A stretch of DNA of 64,000 nt from NCBI GenBank assembly GCA_036785705.1, contig JAWUZG010000138.1:1939501-2003500 (forward strand), given 5' to 3'. The notes beneath the pieces are model-generated. The model ran no database searches. It saw nothing but the letters and a program-made list of their open reading frames with translations, and had not been told where the DNA came from. Below, piece after piece: positions 46,601 to 59,608 of the stretch. Each line of letters starts with the position of its first letter. The stretch's first letter is position 1. The translations under genes and the position numbers were made by a program. This DNA comes from Acanthornis magna (taxonomy: Eukaryota; Chordata; Aves; Passeriformes; Acanthizidae).

Positions 46601-47792
46601 GAGGGCCAAGGTGCAGCTCATCCTCACCTCCACTCCCAGGGCTGCTGCTGGGCCTGGCTGGCAAACCTGCCCTGTGAAGGTGGGGCCCTTTTAATGAGCT
46701 GGGAAAACAAATCTGTGCACAGCAAGGAGAGGTGCCAGATGTGACATGACTGACAGGCATGAAATTCATTCACAATAAAAGTCTGGACAAGCGTTTTGGG
46801 GATCCTATACACACCCCACACGTGTGTCACAGCCTCTCTTCCCAAACCACAGAAATTATGGGCCCTAATCTCCCAAAATACTGGAGAGGTCTTTCCAAAT
46901 CAAAGCTGTGAGCACAACAAGGAGAAGTATCAATACCAGATGCAGCAGGGAGATGGGAGATACACATAACACGAGGAATGGGGCTGGCACAAGAGTGTGG
47001 CTGTCTGTGTGTCCTGGGGCTTCACACCTTCTGAAGAGGGTGATGGATCTTGAGTCAGTGAGCAAGAGACTGCTCCAGAGAGCAAGGACTGGACTGCATC
47101 ACAGGTGTCCATGAAAGCCATTCCAAAAGGTGGCCTGGTCTGCAAAATATCTTAGGCTGTTCCCAGAAAGGTACTGTGAGATGCCTTCAACACCTTCACG
47201 TGTGAAGGTCTGTAATTCTTTGAAAACGTGGCACATAAAGTATCATAAACTGGTTCTCAAAACTAGCATCCTGGTGCTCCATCTCCAACAGCAGAGGTGT
47301 AAAAATGACCAGGACTTGGGGTTGGAGCAGAGCTATCTAAAGAAAAGAGGCACTGCTTTGTTTTTTATTTTGGAAAGATAATCTAACTCCAGATTTCTCC
47401 TACTCCCACTTCCACTTCCCTCCCCCCCCCACATGCCCCACCTTCCCTGCCAGCCACTCTGGTACTTTCTGGGGCAGAATATGGAAATCCGAAGAAACCT
47501 CCCACTCAGCTATGTCCTCTTCAGCAGTAGATGCAAAAACAGTGAAAAGACCTCAGTGTCATAGCAGCTGAGTTCAGCTTCTAGAAAAATGCCACCAGCT
47601 GTACTGCTTTCCTTGGTGCATTCACCACAGCTTTCTGTGTCTCATGACTCGCCTTCTGGAGAGGTGTCACCAGGAAATTTGTCTCCATTTGATGTCTGAG
47701 AAAGCAAAAGAGAGGGGAAGGAGGTCCCTGCGATTGGCTGCAGTGGGACAGTGACAGGGCTGAGTGTCATGGGCTGGGCCATGCATGAAAGA
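40686..47792. other. non-coding unique sequence, no gene seen
   Basis: About 7 kb without CR1 or other recognised repeat. Open frames reach 169 codons (40414-40923 plus, largely over CR1), 154 (41107-41571 plus) and 167 (44969-45472 minus), all without domains. A CpG-keeping patch at about 45425-45475 contains 'agttacgtgacgggcggc'. A run of nine Cs occurs at 47422-47430. The AT-rich interval at about 46430-46520 is simple in composition. Confidence 0.5.
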
Positions 47793-48319
47793 GCATTTCT
47801 GTGCTGCTGTAAGGGCATTTCTGTGCTGCTGTAAGGGCATTTCTGTGCTGCTCTAAGTGCATTTCTGTGCTGCTGCAGGAGCATTTCTGTGCTGCTCTAA
47901 ATGCATTTCTGTGCTGCTGTAAGGACATTTCTGTGCTGCTCTAAGTGCATTTCTGTGCTGCTCTAAGGGCATTTCTGTGCTGCTGTAAGGGCATTTCTGT
48001 GCTGCTGTAAGTGCATTTCTGTGCTGCTCTAAGTGCATTTCTGTGCTGCTCTAAGGGCATTTCTGTGCTGCTCTAAGGGCATTTCTGTGCTGCTGTAAGT
48101 GCATTTCTGTGCTGCTCTAAGGGCATTTCTGTGCTGCTCTAAGGGCATTTCTGTGCTGCTGCAAGAGCATTTCTGTGCTGCTCTAAATGCATTTCTGTGC
48201 TGCTGTAAGGACATTTCTGTGCTGCTCGAAGTGCATTTCTGTGCTGCTCTAAGTGCATTTCTCTGCTGCTGTAGTGCATTTTTGTGCTGCTCTGAGTGCA
48301 TTTCTGTGCTGCTGCTGCT
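47793..48319 (+). repeat. 22-bp minisatellite, about 24 copies
   Basis: Tandem array of a 22-bp unit beginning gcatttctgtgctgct followed by two variable bases, then aag and a final variable base. I count 24 unit starts at regular 22-bp steps from 47793; only the unit at 48255 is one base short. Units fall into variants by the bases before aag (ct, gt or gc). The order of variants around 47859-47946 recurs 286 bp (13 units) later at 48145-48232, including a shared 'aaggaca' change, which points to block duplication. Because 22 is not a multiple of three, a translation cycles through three frames, giving a 22-residue superrepeat on the minus strand (motifs LEQHRNA, AAQKC, SSTEM), open for 135 codons at 48029-48436. 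The array runs into a short (gct)n tract at its right end. Nothing indicates that it is translated. Confidence 0.98.
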
Positions 48320-51300
48320 GCTGCCACCGCATGTCTCGTGGGAGTCCCGGGATAACAGCACTGATGGGAAGCAGCACCAAAGGCAGGCAAGTAGACAGAC
48401 AATAAAGAGGCTCCTTTTCCTTTCATGAGCTCTCATCCCCTGTGGCAGGTTTATAGCAGTTGACTCCAGTGGAGCTGGGCCTGTGGAGCTGGGAAGTCGT
48501 TACCCGTCTGGGAGCTGGCAGGGAATGGGAACATTCACCTGGGACAGGGCCCAAAGCGTCACCTTTCCAGAGCCTTGAACTTTCTGGGTGAATGACTTAG
48601 TTTAGATTAAAGGAATCAACAAAACCAAGTGTAAGGCATTCTCTGCTGGTAAAACGGGATCAGCGCTGCCTGCGCTGCCAGCAGACTCCTGGGAATTTAA
48701 AGGAGAAACAGACAGAAAGCAAATACTTGGAAAGGCAGAAATCTCAATTACTGGGTGATGTGCTGGGGCCAGGAGGATGCACGGTCAGAGAGGAGCTTTT
48801 TTGGTTGCAAAGACACACTCGTGTTTTGATAGCTCAGTTACTTTTTTTTTCCAATAACTTCCAAGGAAAAAGAAACTGTCTGCTCAGAGATTATCTCTGC
48901 AGTGATATGTGGAAAGCAAAGCAGAGCTGTAAAATATCTCCAGTTAGGGATCACAATCTGGAAGAAGAAAACAGGAAACATGAACCCAGTGGAAACCCAA
49001 AGATAAATGATCATCCAGCTAAGGAGAGTTTGAGACAGGGAGATATTTCCTGCTAAAGAAAGGAGGGTTTGTGGAAGTTACACCTCATCTTATACATCAG
49101 GAGAAGACTTTCCATCCAGGAATGAGGCAAAAAAAATATTGCCTACCTTGGGGAAAAGGAGAAAGAGGGCAGGGGGAGCATTTCAGCTCTGCAGACAGCA
49201 CTGTAATGCATGTGACATGAAGAGCTGTGACATGGGGAGCAGACCCGTGACAGAGCTGGCAGGGAGTGCTCGGGTCCTGTGGCAGAGTTATTTTTTTCTG
49301 GAGTGAGCTGAGGTCAGTGAGGGGACACTGCTGCCCATCCCCTTCTGGGAGCTGAGCTGTACTCTGTGGTGGGACAGGCGACAGGGCTGTGCTGGGGTCA
49401 GCTACTGCAGAAAGCCATGGAGGGATCTGCATGGGTTCAGCACGGCCACTCTGCCATGGCCACAACATGCCAGGCACCAGGAGCAGATGGAGGTGTCTGG
49501 AGGAGTAATCACCACATGGAATTCCAGCCACTGTTCAACCTGAGAGGCAGTGATTTCCTATCCTGCCCCCCCAGGCCTTCTGGACTGACTTCTCCTGTGG
49601 CCTTGGGAACTTTCCCATCATCAGTGCCTTTCTGCACTGGAAGATGCACCCTGGCATTTCCCAGATCTGCAGCTTGTGCCTTTGCAACCCTCTTGGTTCC
49701 AGAAGGGAGCATTGGGAGAATGGCTGCTTGCACTTTTTCTATCCAGTCTTGTCTCTATGGGGTCTGCCTGCACCCCAAATTACTGTGGACCTGAAGGGTT
49801 GGCACTGTTCTGTGCCTACTGAGACCCCAGCCAAGGGGGAGTGGGGGAAGCTGGGAGAAATCCTCACCCCAGACACTGAGGAGGCAGAACCCCATTGGCC
49901 TCAAGGGAGCAAGGGTTTCACTTGCTCATTTCAGGCTGCCCTTTGTCATAGATCCGCTCGGGAGATTTTTCAAAACAACATCCAAGGGAGCTGCCATGAC
50001 CCAGGAGACTGGAATGTGTCCCTGGGAAAGCCTCCCTGGCACTGCCAGGCACAGAGCACAGCACAGCCATCCCTGCTGAGGGATGAACCTGCCGCCGTGT
50101 CCTGCCTCTGAAGGAACGTGACCGCAGTCCCCACGTGAGCTGTCCACAACAATTGCAATCATGCCCAGTGTGTTTGTTTCCCTGCTCTCCCATCTGCCTC
50201 TTGCTGAAAATGTGCTGGCCCTGGATGTGGATCGCACATACCAAGGACTGGATCCAGCTGTACCGGGTTGGGAAGACAGCCCAGATTTATGGCACGAGCT
50301 GAGTGGCCCATGCCGTGCAGTGCCAAGGGTGGGGGGCTGTTGACGCCTCAGACATCTCATAAATCCTTCCCAGAAGGAGCTGACTCTCCCCATGGCAGTG
50401 GGTCTTGGGCTCCCAGCATCTGAGCACTCTCAGAGCAAAGAGCAGCCTGTGCAGGGAGCCTTGTCTCGGGATGTCTGAGAGCCCTGACAAAACCCAGAGA
50501 GTGGGATGACTGACTGTGCAGGGCACCAAAAATCAACTCTCCCTGAAACGTCTCCTTCCTCAGTGTCTGGCTTTGTGCTTGGTTCCCTCCTCTCCTCCAA
50601 GCCCAGCTGCCTGCCTGCCTCCCTGCCCACCCCTGGAAAATGTGCATGGTTTTATGCCTGCATCTGGCTTTGCACATGTTAAAGCCAGAGCAGGACTGCA
50701 TGAAACCCCCAGGGAGATGCAGCTGAGCAGGGTTCCCCCATCAAGCCTCCTTTGGATGATTTAGAGCCAAAGATGCTTGTTCTCTCTATGTGTTTTGCTT
50801 TGGTATCTCGTAGGTCATTTTTTTCTTTACTTGAGTGTGTTATTTTAACCTCATGCCACTATATAATACCAGAAACGCAATGAATAAGAGTACCAGGCTC
50901 TTCAGCTATTTGCTCAGTGTTTCCCTGGGGTTTGACGCATGCCTGCCTTCCTATCCTCATTCCTTTGTCAGTGCTTTCCAGCCAGGCAGAGCCTGTGCTC
51001 TTTGCCTGTGCTGGGAATGCTGTCGGCACCTCTGGGCCTGGGGAGGAAGGACATCCCCAGCTGCAGCACTGTGTTCCCATTCACAGTGCGTGGCCCTGCC
51101 GAGGACAGAGGTGCCAAACATAGAGATGAGGCCAGAAGACACAGTGGTGGCTCTCTTGGGTTTGCTCTGTAGAGAAAGCCAAGAAAGAGCCAAGAGGAGT
51201 CTCCCACAGCCAAGCCAGTGCCTGACTCCGGGGTCTCTAAGAGGTGTCCATGCTGCCCCAGGTTCCCTGTTGTGGCCAGGGTTTGTGCCTTACAAGGGGT

Positions 51301-52856
51301 GGCCAGTGGGCACCTTGACCCCCAAGCCAACAGCTGCCCCAGGCCCTCTGCAGGGCAGCACTGACCTCCTGGACCAGCTCTGTCCCTCCTCAGCTGGGAT
51401 TGCTGTCCTGGTGTCCATGGCAGAGGAGTTCTCTTGCAGAGCAGAGCATTCCACTTTCTCTTTTGCATCTTTTGGTTGTTCTAACAGATTTGGAGTGAGC
51501 TTGACTATTTGGGGGGATTACAGTCCATAAACAAGCAGTGGGGAAGAAAGGGATATGAATTCCCACATTTTTCTGTCTAGTCTGGCAAACTCAGCACTTA
51601 GTCTTGAGGAAGACACCTTAGGCCAGATGGAGGGAATTCCTTAGTTTCTCAGGCTTTCTCAACCTTTGTACAGAACTTGAGCAAAGGTTGAGTTTTGAAT
51701 TTTGGCATGAAATCCTAACCAGTAATGACAGTTGGGAAAAGCTCAGCCCTAAATTCTGATGGCTTTAGAGGCGAAGCTTTCCTCCTGCCCACATATTTGA
51801 CACCCCAGACCTCTCACATCCTTGACCCCATCCCTGATACCTGCCTGATGATGCTCCTCCCACCCTGGCCAACCTTCCAGGGTTCCCACCTATCCCCTCC
51901 TTTGTCTGATGCTGACCTAGGCTACTGCTCTCAGCTCTTGGTGGTCTCTTCATGGAAGCTGACACTTTTACAATAACCTGAGAGTGTGAAGAGGTCTCTT
52001 GGGTCAGGATTCTCAGCTGCAGCAGGGGTTCATGTGCTGGATCCTCACTATTGCCCACACCCCAAGGTGACATCTTCATGCTGGGGACAGCAGCCACTCA
52101 TGCAACTACAGCCCAGTGTCACAGGCTGGGGACCTGAGACACGGAAAGCAGAGTCTCCTTTACAAAGGGCTGGAACCTGAAAATCAGCGCACAAGAGTTT
52201 ATAAAGAATTGGTCCTTGAGCTCCGCCCCATTCATGTTTATTTTTAACAAAAGTTGGAATATTGTTCCAAAGGACTGGAAGAGGCCAACAGTGTACAAAT
52301 ATTTACAGAGCATAGAATAAACTGTCAGCCTCTTAACTTGACATCAGTCCCAGCTGAAATTGTGGCAAGCTGATACAAGACTACTCAGAGACAATCAAAA
52401 GCTGTTTCTGCTCTTAAAGCATGAATTCAATAGATAATTTTATGGAGTTTGGTCTGTAAACACCCTTCCCTAAAGGCTGAAACTTGGTGATATTTTGTTC
52501 TTGAAATTCTCATTGACCAAAAATGACATTTGCACTGCTAAGTGGATCTCAGTCTGCCCAACAATCAGACCCTGAAATGTGTCTGCTAATGGTCATCCTC
52601 TGATGGTGCTGCAGGAGTTTCTGGGGGGAGGTACCTTCCTGTCCTGCTCTAAACCCCACACAGCATGAGCTATTTAACTGTGATCTGGGGAAAATGTTGT
52701 TTCTTGTTGGGGAAAAATATTTGCTGCTGAATATTTCAAAGCTGAAGAATGGTGTTGTAGTAGAAAAACAACAGTGTTCAGCACTTGCAGCATTTGAAAT
52801 GTTGAGCTAATTGAGGGTTTGGTTAGCTGGGCATTACAGAGTGTGTATTTTAATAT
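48320..52856. other. non-coding unique sequence
   Basis: Begins just after the minisatellite and its gct tail. Open frames up to 231 codons (50835-51530 plus), 166 (50968-51468 minus) and 155 (49644-50111 plus; 49926-50393 minus) have no domain or splice evidence, and many occupy the same DNA on both strands. The interval 52170-52850 is AT-rich and free of recognised repeats. Confidence 0.5.
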
Positions 52857-53285
52857 AGAATCATAGGTTGAAAAAGCCCTCCAAAATCATTGAGTCCAAC
52901 CTGTGATTGATCCCCATTTTTTCACCAGCCCAGAGCACTGAGTGCCAACGTCCAGTCCTTCCTTGGACACCTCCAGAGGTGGGGACTCCACCACCTCCCT
53001 GGGCAGCCCATTCCAATGTTTAAATACTTCTTTAGTGAAAAAATTCCTTCTGATGTCCAACCTGAGCCTCCCCTGGCCCAGCCTGAGGCCGTTCCCTCTC
53101 CTCCTGTCCCTGTTCCCCGGAGCACAGCCTGACCCCCCCGGCTGTCCCCTCCTGTCAGGAGCTGTGCAGAGCCACAAGGTCCCCCTGAGCCTCCTTTGCT
53201 CCAGGCTGAGGCCCTGTTCCCTCAGCTGCTCCTCATAGGACTGACCCTGCAGACCCTTCCCCAGCTTTGTTCCCTTCTCTGGACT
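52857..53285 (-). mobile_element. CR1 LINE, 3' end, antisense (about 0.43 kb)
   Basis: Plus-strand text runs from the inverted tail 'agaatcataggttgaaaaag' through 'tcattgagtccaacctgtga', 'cttggacacctccagaggtg', 'ccacctccctgggcagccca', 'aaaaattccttctgatgtcc' and 'cccagcctgaggccgttccc' to 'gctgctcctcataggactga' and 'ttcccttctctggac'. This is the longest CR1 copy in the window and includes part of the region immediately upstream of the 3' untranslated end. It has no complete reverse transcriptase or endonuclease domain. Frames on both strands here are CR1 readings, not host genes. Confidence 0.96.
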
Positions 53286-56200
53286 GAAGCCAGATCAATT
53301 TTATACTTTCAAGAAGGAAGATGAAGATGTCACAGGCAGGACAATACATTGTACCCTGGAAAGCCTTGAACTTAAAAGTGACCTCGGGGTCACTGCTGAC
53401 AACATCAGCAAATATTGCCTGAGTGATGCTCAGTCTCCCTGTGGGAATGCACTCTGGCCTGCAGGGTCTGGGTAGCACTGACTCTGAGAATAGTGTCAAA
53501 GTTATCTGTTTATGACATTGATAAGACCGCACTGGAAGAGTCTTCCCATTTTTAGCCTTATGAGTTTCTTTCAAGATACTGAAAAATGAAAAAATGAAAG
53601 GGTTCTGAAACGAGCTACAGAAAAACATTGTGTCTAAAGGGCATGTTTTAGTGAGAGATTAAAGTAGGTCAATTAATTTAACTTATCCAAGAAAATATGA
53701 TGAAGTGACTGAACAGTGTTTATAAGGCCACATTTCTACAAGAAGAATCTTTGATTCAGTGGAAAAATAAGGAACAGGGCTTATGGCTGCTTGTGGAAGT
53801 GAGACAATGCCAGCTGTAGCAGAGGTGTCCAGCTCACAGAACCAGCACCTCAGCTCAGGGATATGGTGGCTGCTCCTTTTCCCTGGGGAGTGTGGCTGGA
53901 CCCCATTTTCCACTGAACTCGTGCTGGAGAGCTGCACAGGGACATCCCTGGGACGATCCCTGCCCCTGGCTGCCCCTGATTTCCAGCCAGGGATGGTGAA
54001 TCTGGCCTGAAAAGCAAAGGCTTGTTGTGCTGCCTGTTCGCTGGAGCTGTGCTGTGGCGCTGGAAAGCATTGGAGGAGTCATAACCCTGAGGCATTAGAC
54101 CCTAGCAGCGATGGCTGGATTTGCAGGCTGTGGGAAGCCCTGGCTGCTCGAGCCCAGGTATGTGACAGCATCTTAAATTAAGACTGTGAATTCATCTTTT
54201 GCTGCAATATAAGGCAGCAGCCAACTTCACTGGCAAGAGGATTTCATCTCAGCTGACAACAAATAAGTGTTTCTTCCATGCCAACGGCTGCTTACAAGTT
54301 GTACCTAAGCATGGAAACCAACACAGATTGTCAAAAATAATAGGGATCCACCCTTACTGCTGCAGCTTGACAGCTTTTGAGAGATGTGGAAATAATACAC
54401 AGGGTAGAACTGGCAGATGGATTTTCCTGGCTGGGCATCCCTAGGGAATGACAGCAGCTGGCATTGCACAGAGGAGAAAACACGGTGCCCCTGGCAGACC
54501 AGGATGCTTCTGAGCTCTGGCTGGCCAGAAGAAGAGAGCTGGGTATGATCTTGGAGGCCCTTTCTTTGCATGTCAGTGGCTGCTCTGAGTAAATGTGCTG
54601 GGTGATTTGTTATCTTGACCTCAAACAGCAGAATGATTGCTGGCACGTTTTCAGTTCCAGGCATGCAGGAATAAATACTTTCAAACAGCAGGATTTCTCC
54701 TTGAGGTGGGAACACAGGGTCTGCCTGTCAGGTTTCTGTGGGGTGAGGCACAGGTGCTCATCAGACACTGCAGTGCATGGGGGCAGCTCTCCCTGGGGGT
54801 GTGCAGCATTCCCAGGTCCCTGTGCCAGACTTGTGACAGACAGAGCCCTCCATGGCCCTTCCAGCTTCTCATGCACAACAGTACCGCTTGACAGGATACA
54901 AAATGAGCTCAGTCCCTTTGCTTGGTGGCCAGAGCAGATGGTAGGAATCTTCTAGAAGCCGACACATGAGGCATTTGGACTCTGAATACTATTTTCTTCT
55001 CACTCTCTTGAGCACCAGGGATTATAGGCTTAGGCAAGTCAGCTGGGGATAACAGAGCTGTGTCCAAGGGCACGAGTAGAAAATGGGGAGGAAAATCTCT
55101 CCAAAACCTATTCCTCAACTCCAAAGAAAACATGAAGCAGCAGCATATAGCATCAGCTAATTCTCCTGCCACTGTTTTGGAGCCTGCTGTTTACATTCAT
55201 GTGCTGGCTCACATAACACAATGTATAGCTCTTGACTCCAGCCCTGAGGACAGGACCCGAGCACAGCCGGGCCGTGTTTGCCCTGGGGAGGAGTTCAACA
55301 AACAAGGGGTGCTTGGGCTGCTTTGGGGCTGCAGCTCCGCCTGGCAGAGCACTCTCTCAGGTGTTTGGTAACAGAGAATGTGCCCACACTGGACCTTGTT
55401 TGAGGGGGACAGTCTGGGGGGGCTGGACAGAGCAGGACCTCATGTTCCATGACACTGACCTTCCTCCAGCTCTTCACCTCCTGCTCCTAACTGGGATGAA
55501 GCCCCAAGACAAGGGCTGTGTCAGGCTGCCATGCACCCCACTACTGCTTTGATGTGGCTACCATTCCTGAGGGGAAGGGGGTCCATGAACAGCATCAAGC
55601 AATCCTCTCTGAAGGCTCAGTTGCACCACAGTGAAATCATCTGTATGTGACCTGAAGCAGAGAACAGTTATCACAGCCTATGAATACAAGAAAATACCTC
55701 GCAGCCAAACCTAACACCCCTCTGTGCCCCATGGCAGAGGACACCAAGGCTGCCTGACCCAGCACCACCCTGCTCGTCACACCAGGGAAGGAGCACCAAG
55801 CGTCACCATCCAAAGCAGGTGTCTCTTCACCTGGATTTACAAATGTAATTCCCTACTCACAAGTACCCCAATACCCTCCAAAAACTTTTGTCTAGGCTCA
55901 ATGGCACAAAGCATCCACTATTTTGAAAACAAATAGAGATCCTCGGCAGGATTCTAGTGCCTTCATTGCGGTAAGAGAGGAAAAGCTGCTCAGAAAGTGA
56001 TGTTAGCCACCTGTTTGAAACACACAAATGCAACTCTGGTACCCCTCCCACAACTGGAAATCAATATTCCTGAAATTGCAGCATTTTACAAATCTGAGAG
56101 TGGCCCCTAAGCACATGTGGCATGGCATGGCAAATGCATGGGGGATCCTGTTCGTGTCTTGTCACATTGGTAGAGCAATAGATGGAAACATCTGTGAGAG

Positions 56201-59200
56201 CTGTGGAGTGCTGTGAAGGAGAACCTTCCGGAGAATATGAAAGTCCTGTCTTCCCAAAGCTGATGGGAGGTGGGTGTGCTCAGCTGTCCAGTGCCAAAAC
56301 TATTGGCTGGTTCTTAGTTAATCCAAAATCTGTGATGCCAGACAGAAGCACTGCCCCAGGAGGCCTCAGTGGATATAGATGATAAATTTCCCCACATGCC
56401 CTGGCTGTGGCATCAAATAAACTGTGTGATTCAGGCCCTAGATCCTACCAGGAGCAGCAGGCAACCTGTGTAGAGGAAATCTAAACCCAGGGGACCACTG
56501 GAACCAAAGCCAGATTTTGGCAGTTGAATCCTGATCTCAGTGAAACTGGTACAAGGCATGAACAAATCCATGGGGATGAGGATACATCCAGACTGATCTG
56601 TGGAGGGGCCGCAGCGCTGCTACAGCAGCAGAACCACAGACCCTTTGTGGTGCACTGGGCTGGAGTTTGATGAGTTCATGCCACATGTCACCTTGCACCA
56701 TGACAGCTCCCCTGGCCCACAGATGCCATGAAGGGAATTTGGAAGAAGCTGTGAGCTGCACTTATTGTACCCACAGTGGCTACTGCACATGGTCCAGCTT
56801 CCCCTGAGACAAAATCCACCATGAGACATCCCAATCCTGGGCCCTTCAACACACCCAGAACCACATCCTAATCTCAGCAGATGTTCCTAGAAAAAATACA
56901 CTTCCATAAAAAGAGGCTCTGCTCCCTGTCTCCTTTCCAGTGCATGGACCTGCAGAATCACCGTCACTATTGTACCATAGATGGGACACTGGGAATGGGA
57001 TGTGCAGGGCAGGAATGAAAGCAGATGTGCAGAGAACACAGGGGCTCAAAGCAGGGGCTGAAACTGGCTTGTGCTCACACTTGTTTAACCTGGAAGAGCA
57101 GTGTCTGTATAAGGTGGCTTTAGTCTGAATGAAGATCAGGATCCAGGAATTCTCAGAATGCTTAAGTTTTGGATTTGGGATGCTGTGGGCATCACAGAAT
57201 ATTAGTTATGAACAGTACAAGGAGTGAGGATCTGAGAGCACAACCACCAGCTTCCCACAAGAGCCATTGACTCTGTCTTGATGAACAGTTCAATTCCTAC
57301 CCATTGGCCCCCTGTGCTCTCTTTCTTTGCTTGCTTTCCTGCCACACAACTTCTCTGGGATAACAGAGAAGTTTCCCTCTCCAAAATCCACTCTGCCTGC
57401 TGTCCCTCCTCTGCTGCCCATGGCCACACTCTCCAGAACAGATCTTCCTGATTCCCTGGCCCTGAGACCCCTTTCGTGCTCCCATGTCCTTTTCCAAGAT
57501 GAAAAAAGCCAAGAGTTTTCTCTCAAGATGGAATTAAACAAGAAGTTTCTTAAAATATCATCTCTCACTGGGAAAGGGTGAGTTTTTTAATTAGAAAAGG
57601 CACATCAGGGCCTCATGGTTGTTTGAGACAGGCTGGGCTGCAGCCAAGGGCTTTCACCATGCATCAGCCCAGCTTCTAGGGAAGACCTCATGGAGCATCC
57701 TGGGTGATGTAGTCCAAGCACGAAAAGCTGTCATCCAGACAGGATATGTGACAGGAGTTTCCAGAACTGCAAGTTCACTGAGTCACCTCAGTGGCATCCC
57801 TGGGTCAAACTGCCTGGATTTTAGCCAACTTTCCCTGAAATAATGTGGGCTGTGGGTTTTCACTAGAAAGTAAACATTTTTCCAGAGGAATGAGAGGCCT
57901 TGTCTGAGTGCCGCAATAATCCCAATGCTGCTTCTCGGGCTGCCCAGCCCTGGGGGTAACCCCCGGTGCCCTGGGCTGTGCATTCGTGCTCCCAGCAGCT
58001 TCCAGAGAGAGGGCTGGTGTTTGCTGGGGTGCAGCTCTGTCTCTGCTCTCCCACAGCCCCTGTTTTACACACCTGCAGCTACGAGCAGCTTTTCACCATG
58101 GAAAGCAGGCTGGGGGATTTCCCTTTGCCCTCCTGTGGAGATGTGTAAAATCCAGGCTCTTAAAGGCCACCATTGCAAATAATTGCTATTGCCACCACCA
58201 TCGGTAATTGCTGTCACTGTTTCCCATTCATAAATGTTCAGTTTTGCAGAAAACCAGGAAAGCTCTTACCCACAGTGCTAATTCCTTTGATGATAAAGTT
58301 CTGGATGTGCCATATCAGCCCTTAACCTGCCTGTGCCAGGGAGCCTTTATTTAGCATCAGCATTTATCACTGCTAAAAGTATAAATAATACCATTAGCCA
58401 CTCTGAGCAGTGATAAAATTAGCAGTGTAAACAGAGAAAGTGAGTGACCTTAGTGGAGAACCATTGTTGATTTTGACCCAACACCTACCAGTATGATTAG
58501 TCACAGCAGAGCAGCTCAGGGAAAGGGGCCATTGGGGCTTGTTTGGAAATTAGAGACTCGCAGTGTTTATTTTATGGAACAGATCTAATTCCTGCTGCTT
58601 TTCTCTATAAGCACCAGGTCATGGCCCCCCCTCCATTCCTCCGGACGCTGCCGTTCCCTGGGGGCTCATCAGGCTCGTGTGAGCAACACTCCTGAAAGCT
58701 GGACTGTCTTCCCGAGCAGCTTCCCAGCCCTGCTGCCTGCCAGGGGTGGCCTGGGGCAGGAGGTGTCAGGCAAACATTGCTACATGAAACTAAGGCTCTT
58801 CTAGGGACTTCTTTCTCTTCAAACCCTGGCGATTTTCCACATGGGTGAGATGTGGGATGCCCCTTCTCTTTTCTATGCACCCAGCCAGAGCGTACCCCAC
58901 AGAGCAGCAGGATCTCCAGTCCTCCTGTGGCTGAAGTCTTGGTGGACACTGGGCTCAGGGATGAGTACAGGAACCAGCACAACCCCTGGCTGAGGGGAAG
59001 GTGAGGGTGCTCAGGGAAGATGTGTCTGCTGAGGGGCAGGAAAGCCTCTCAAACCTACAGCAGGGCAGCTACTCCAGCTGAGCAGGCTGCCATAACAGCT
59101 GTTGGAGGAGGAGATCCAAGCCATCACGACTCAATGGATGCTAGCTGTGAGTTCACACACTGCTCGTGCATGTGCTGAGCTGCCAAAGCACAGAACAAAT

Positions 59201-59367
59201 AGGGAACTCTCAGAACCTTGAATATAGTATGTGTGTTGCTTAGAAAAAGTTTCCCAGGTGTGGCTGTGAAAAGTTGAGATGAAATCAGAAAATGATGCAA
59301 AATTTGCGTGTCTTAATCATTTCTTTGAAAGCAGCTCATAAAAGTGGCTGAGAGCCCCATTTCCTGA
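53286..59367. other. non-coding unique sequence
   Basis: No gene is supported; frames reach 136 codons (54305-54715 minus) and 131 codons (53233-53628 minus) without domains. An AT-rich tract at 58240-58600 contains an inverted repeat listed separately. The remainder is GC-moderate with no recognised repeat. Confidence 0.5.
58363..58417. promoter_or_regulatory. inverted pair of GATA-like sites in AT-rich element
   Basis: TTTATCACTGCT at 58363-58374 is mirrored exactly by AGCAGTGATAAA at 58406-58417, a 12-bp perfect inverted repeat with a 31-bp spacer ('aaaagtataaataatacc...'). Each arm contains a GATA/TATC core, and a forkhead-like TGTAAACA follows at 58426-58433. The surrounding 58240-58600 tract is AT-rich and repeat-free. 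It could be a regulatory element or a coincidence of two GATA sites; conservation would settle it. Confidence 0.3.
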
Positions 59368-59608
59368 AAGGTCTTGATAATGGGAAGAAATTCTTCCCTG
59401 TGAGGGTGGGGAGGCCCTGGGACAGGTGCCCAGAGAAGCTGTGGCTGCCCCTGGACCCCGGGAAGTGTCCAAGGCCAGGCTGGATGGGGCTTGGAGCAAC
59501 CTGGGATAGGGGAAATTGTCCCTGCCTGTGGCAGTGGGTGGAACAAGATGGGATTTAAGGTGCCTTCCAATTCAAACTATTCTGTCATTGTGTGATTCTG
59601 TGAATTGC
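59368..59608 (+). mobile_element. CR1 LINE, 3' end fragment
   Basis: 'gataatgggaagaaattctt', 'ccctgtgagggtggggaggc', 'gcccagagaagctgtggctg', 'gctggatggggcttggagc' and 'atttaaggtgccttccaatt' run to the tail 'attctgtcattgtgtgattc'. A standard 5'-truncated insertion of about 0.24 kb with the 8-bp-like tail motifs still readable and no coding sequence retained. Confidence 0.95.

Noticed and set aside
50835..51530. 231-codon plus-strand open frame
   Set aside because: Low-complexity, cysteine- and proline-rich reading of GC-rich DNA, with an equally long antisense frame over the same bases and no recognisable family.
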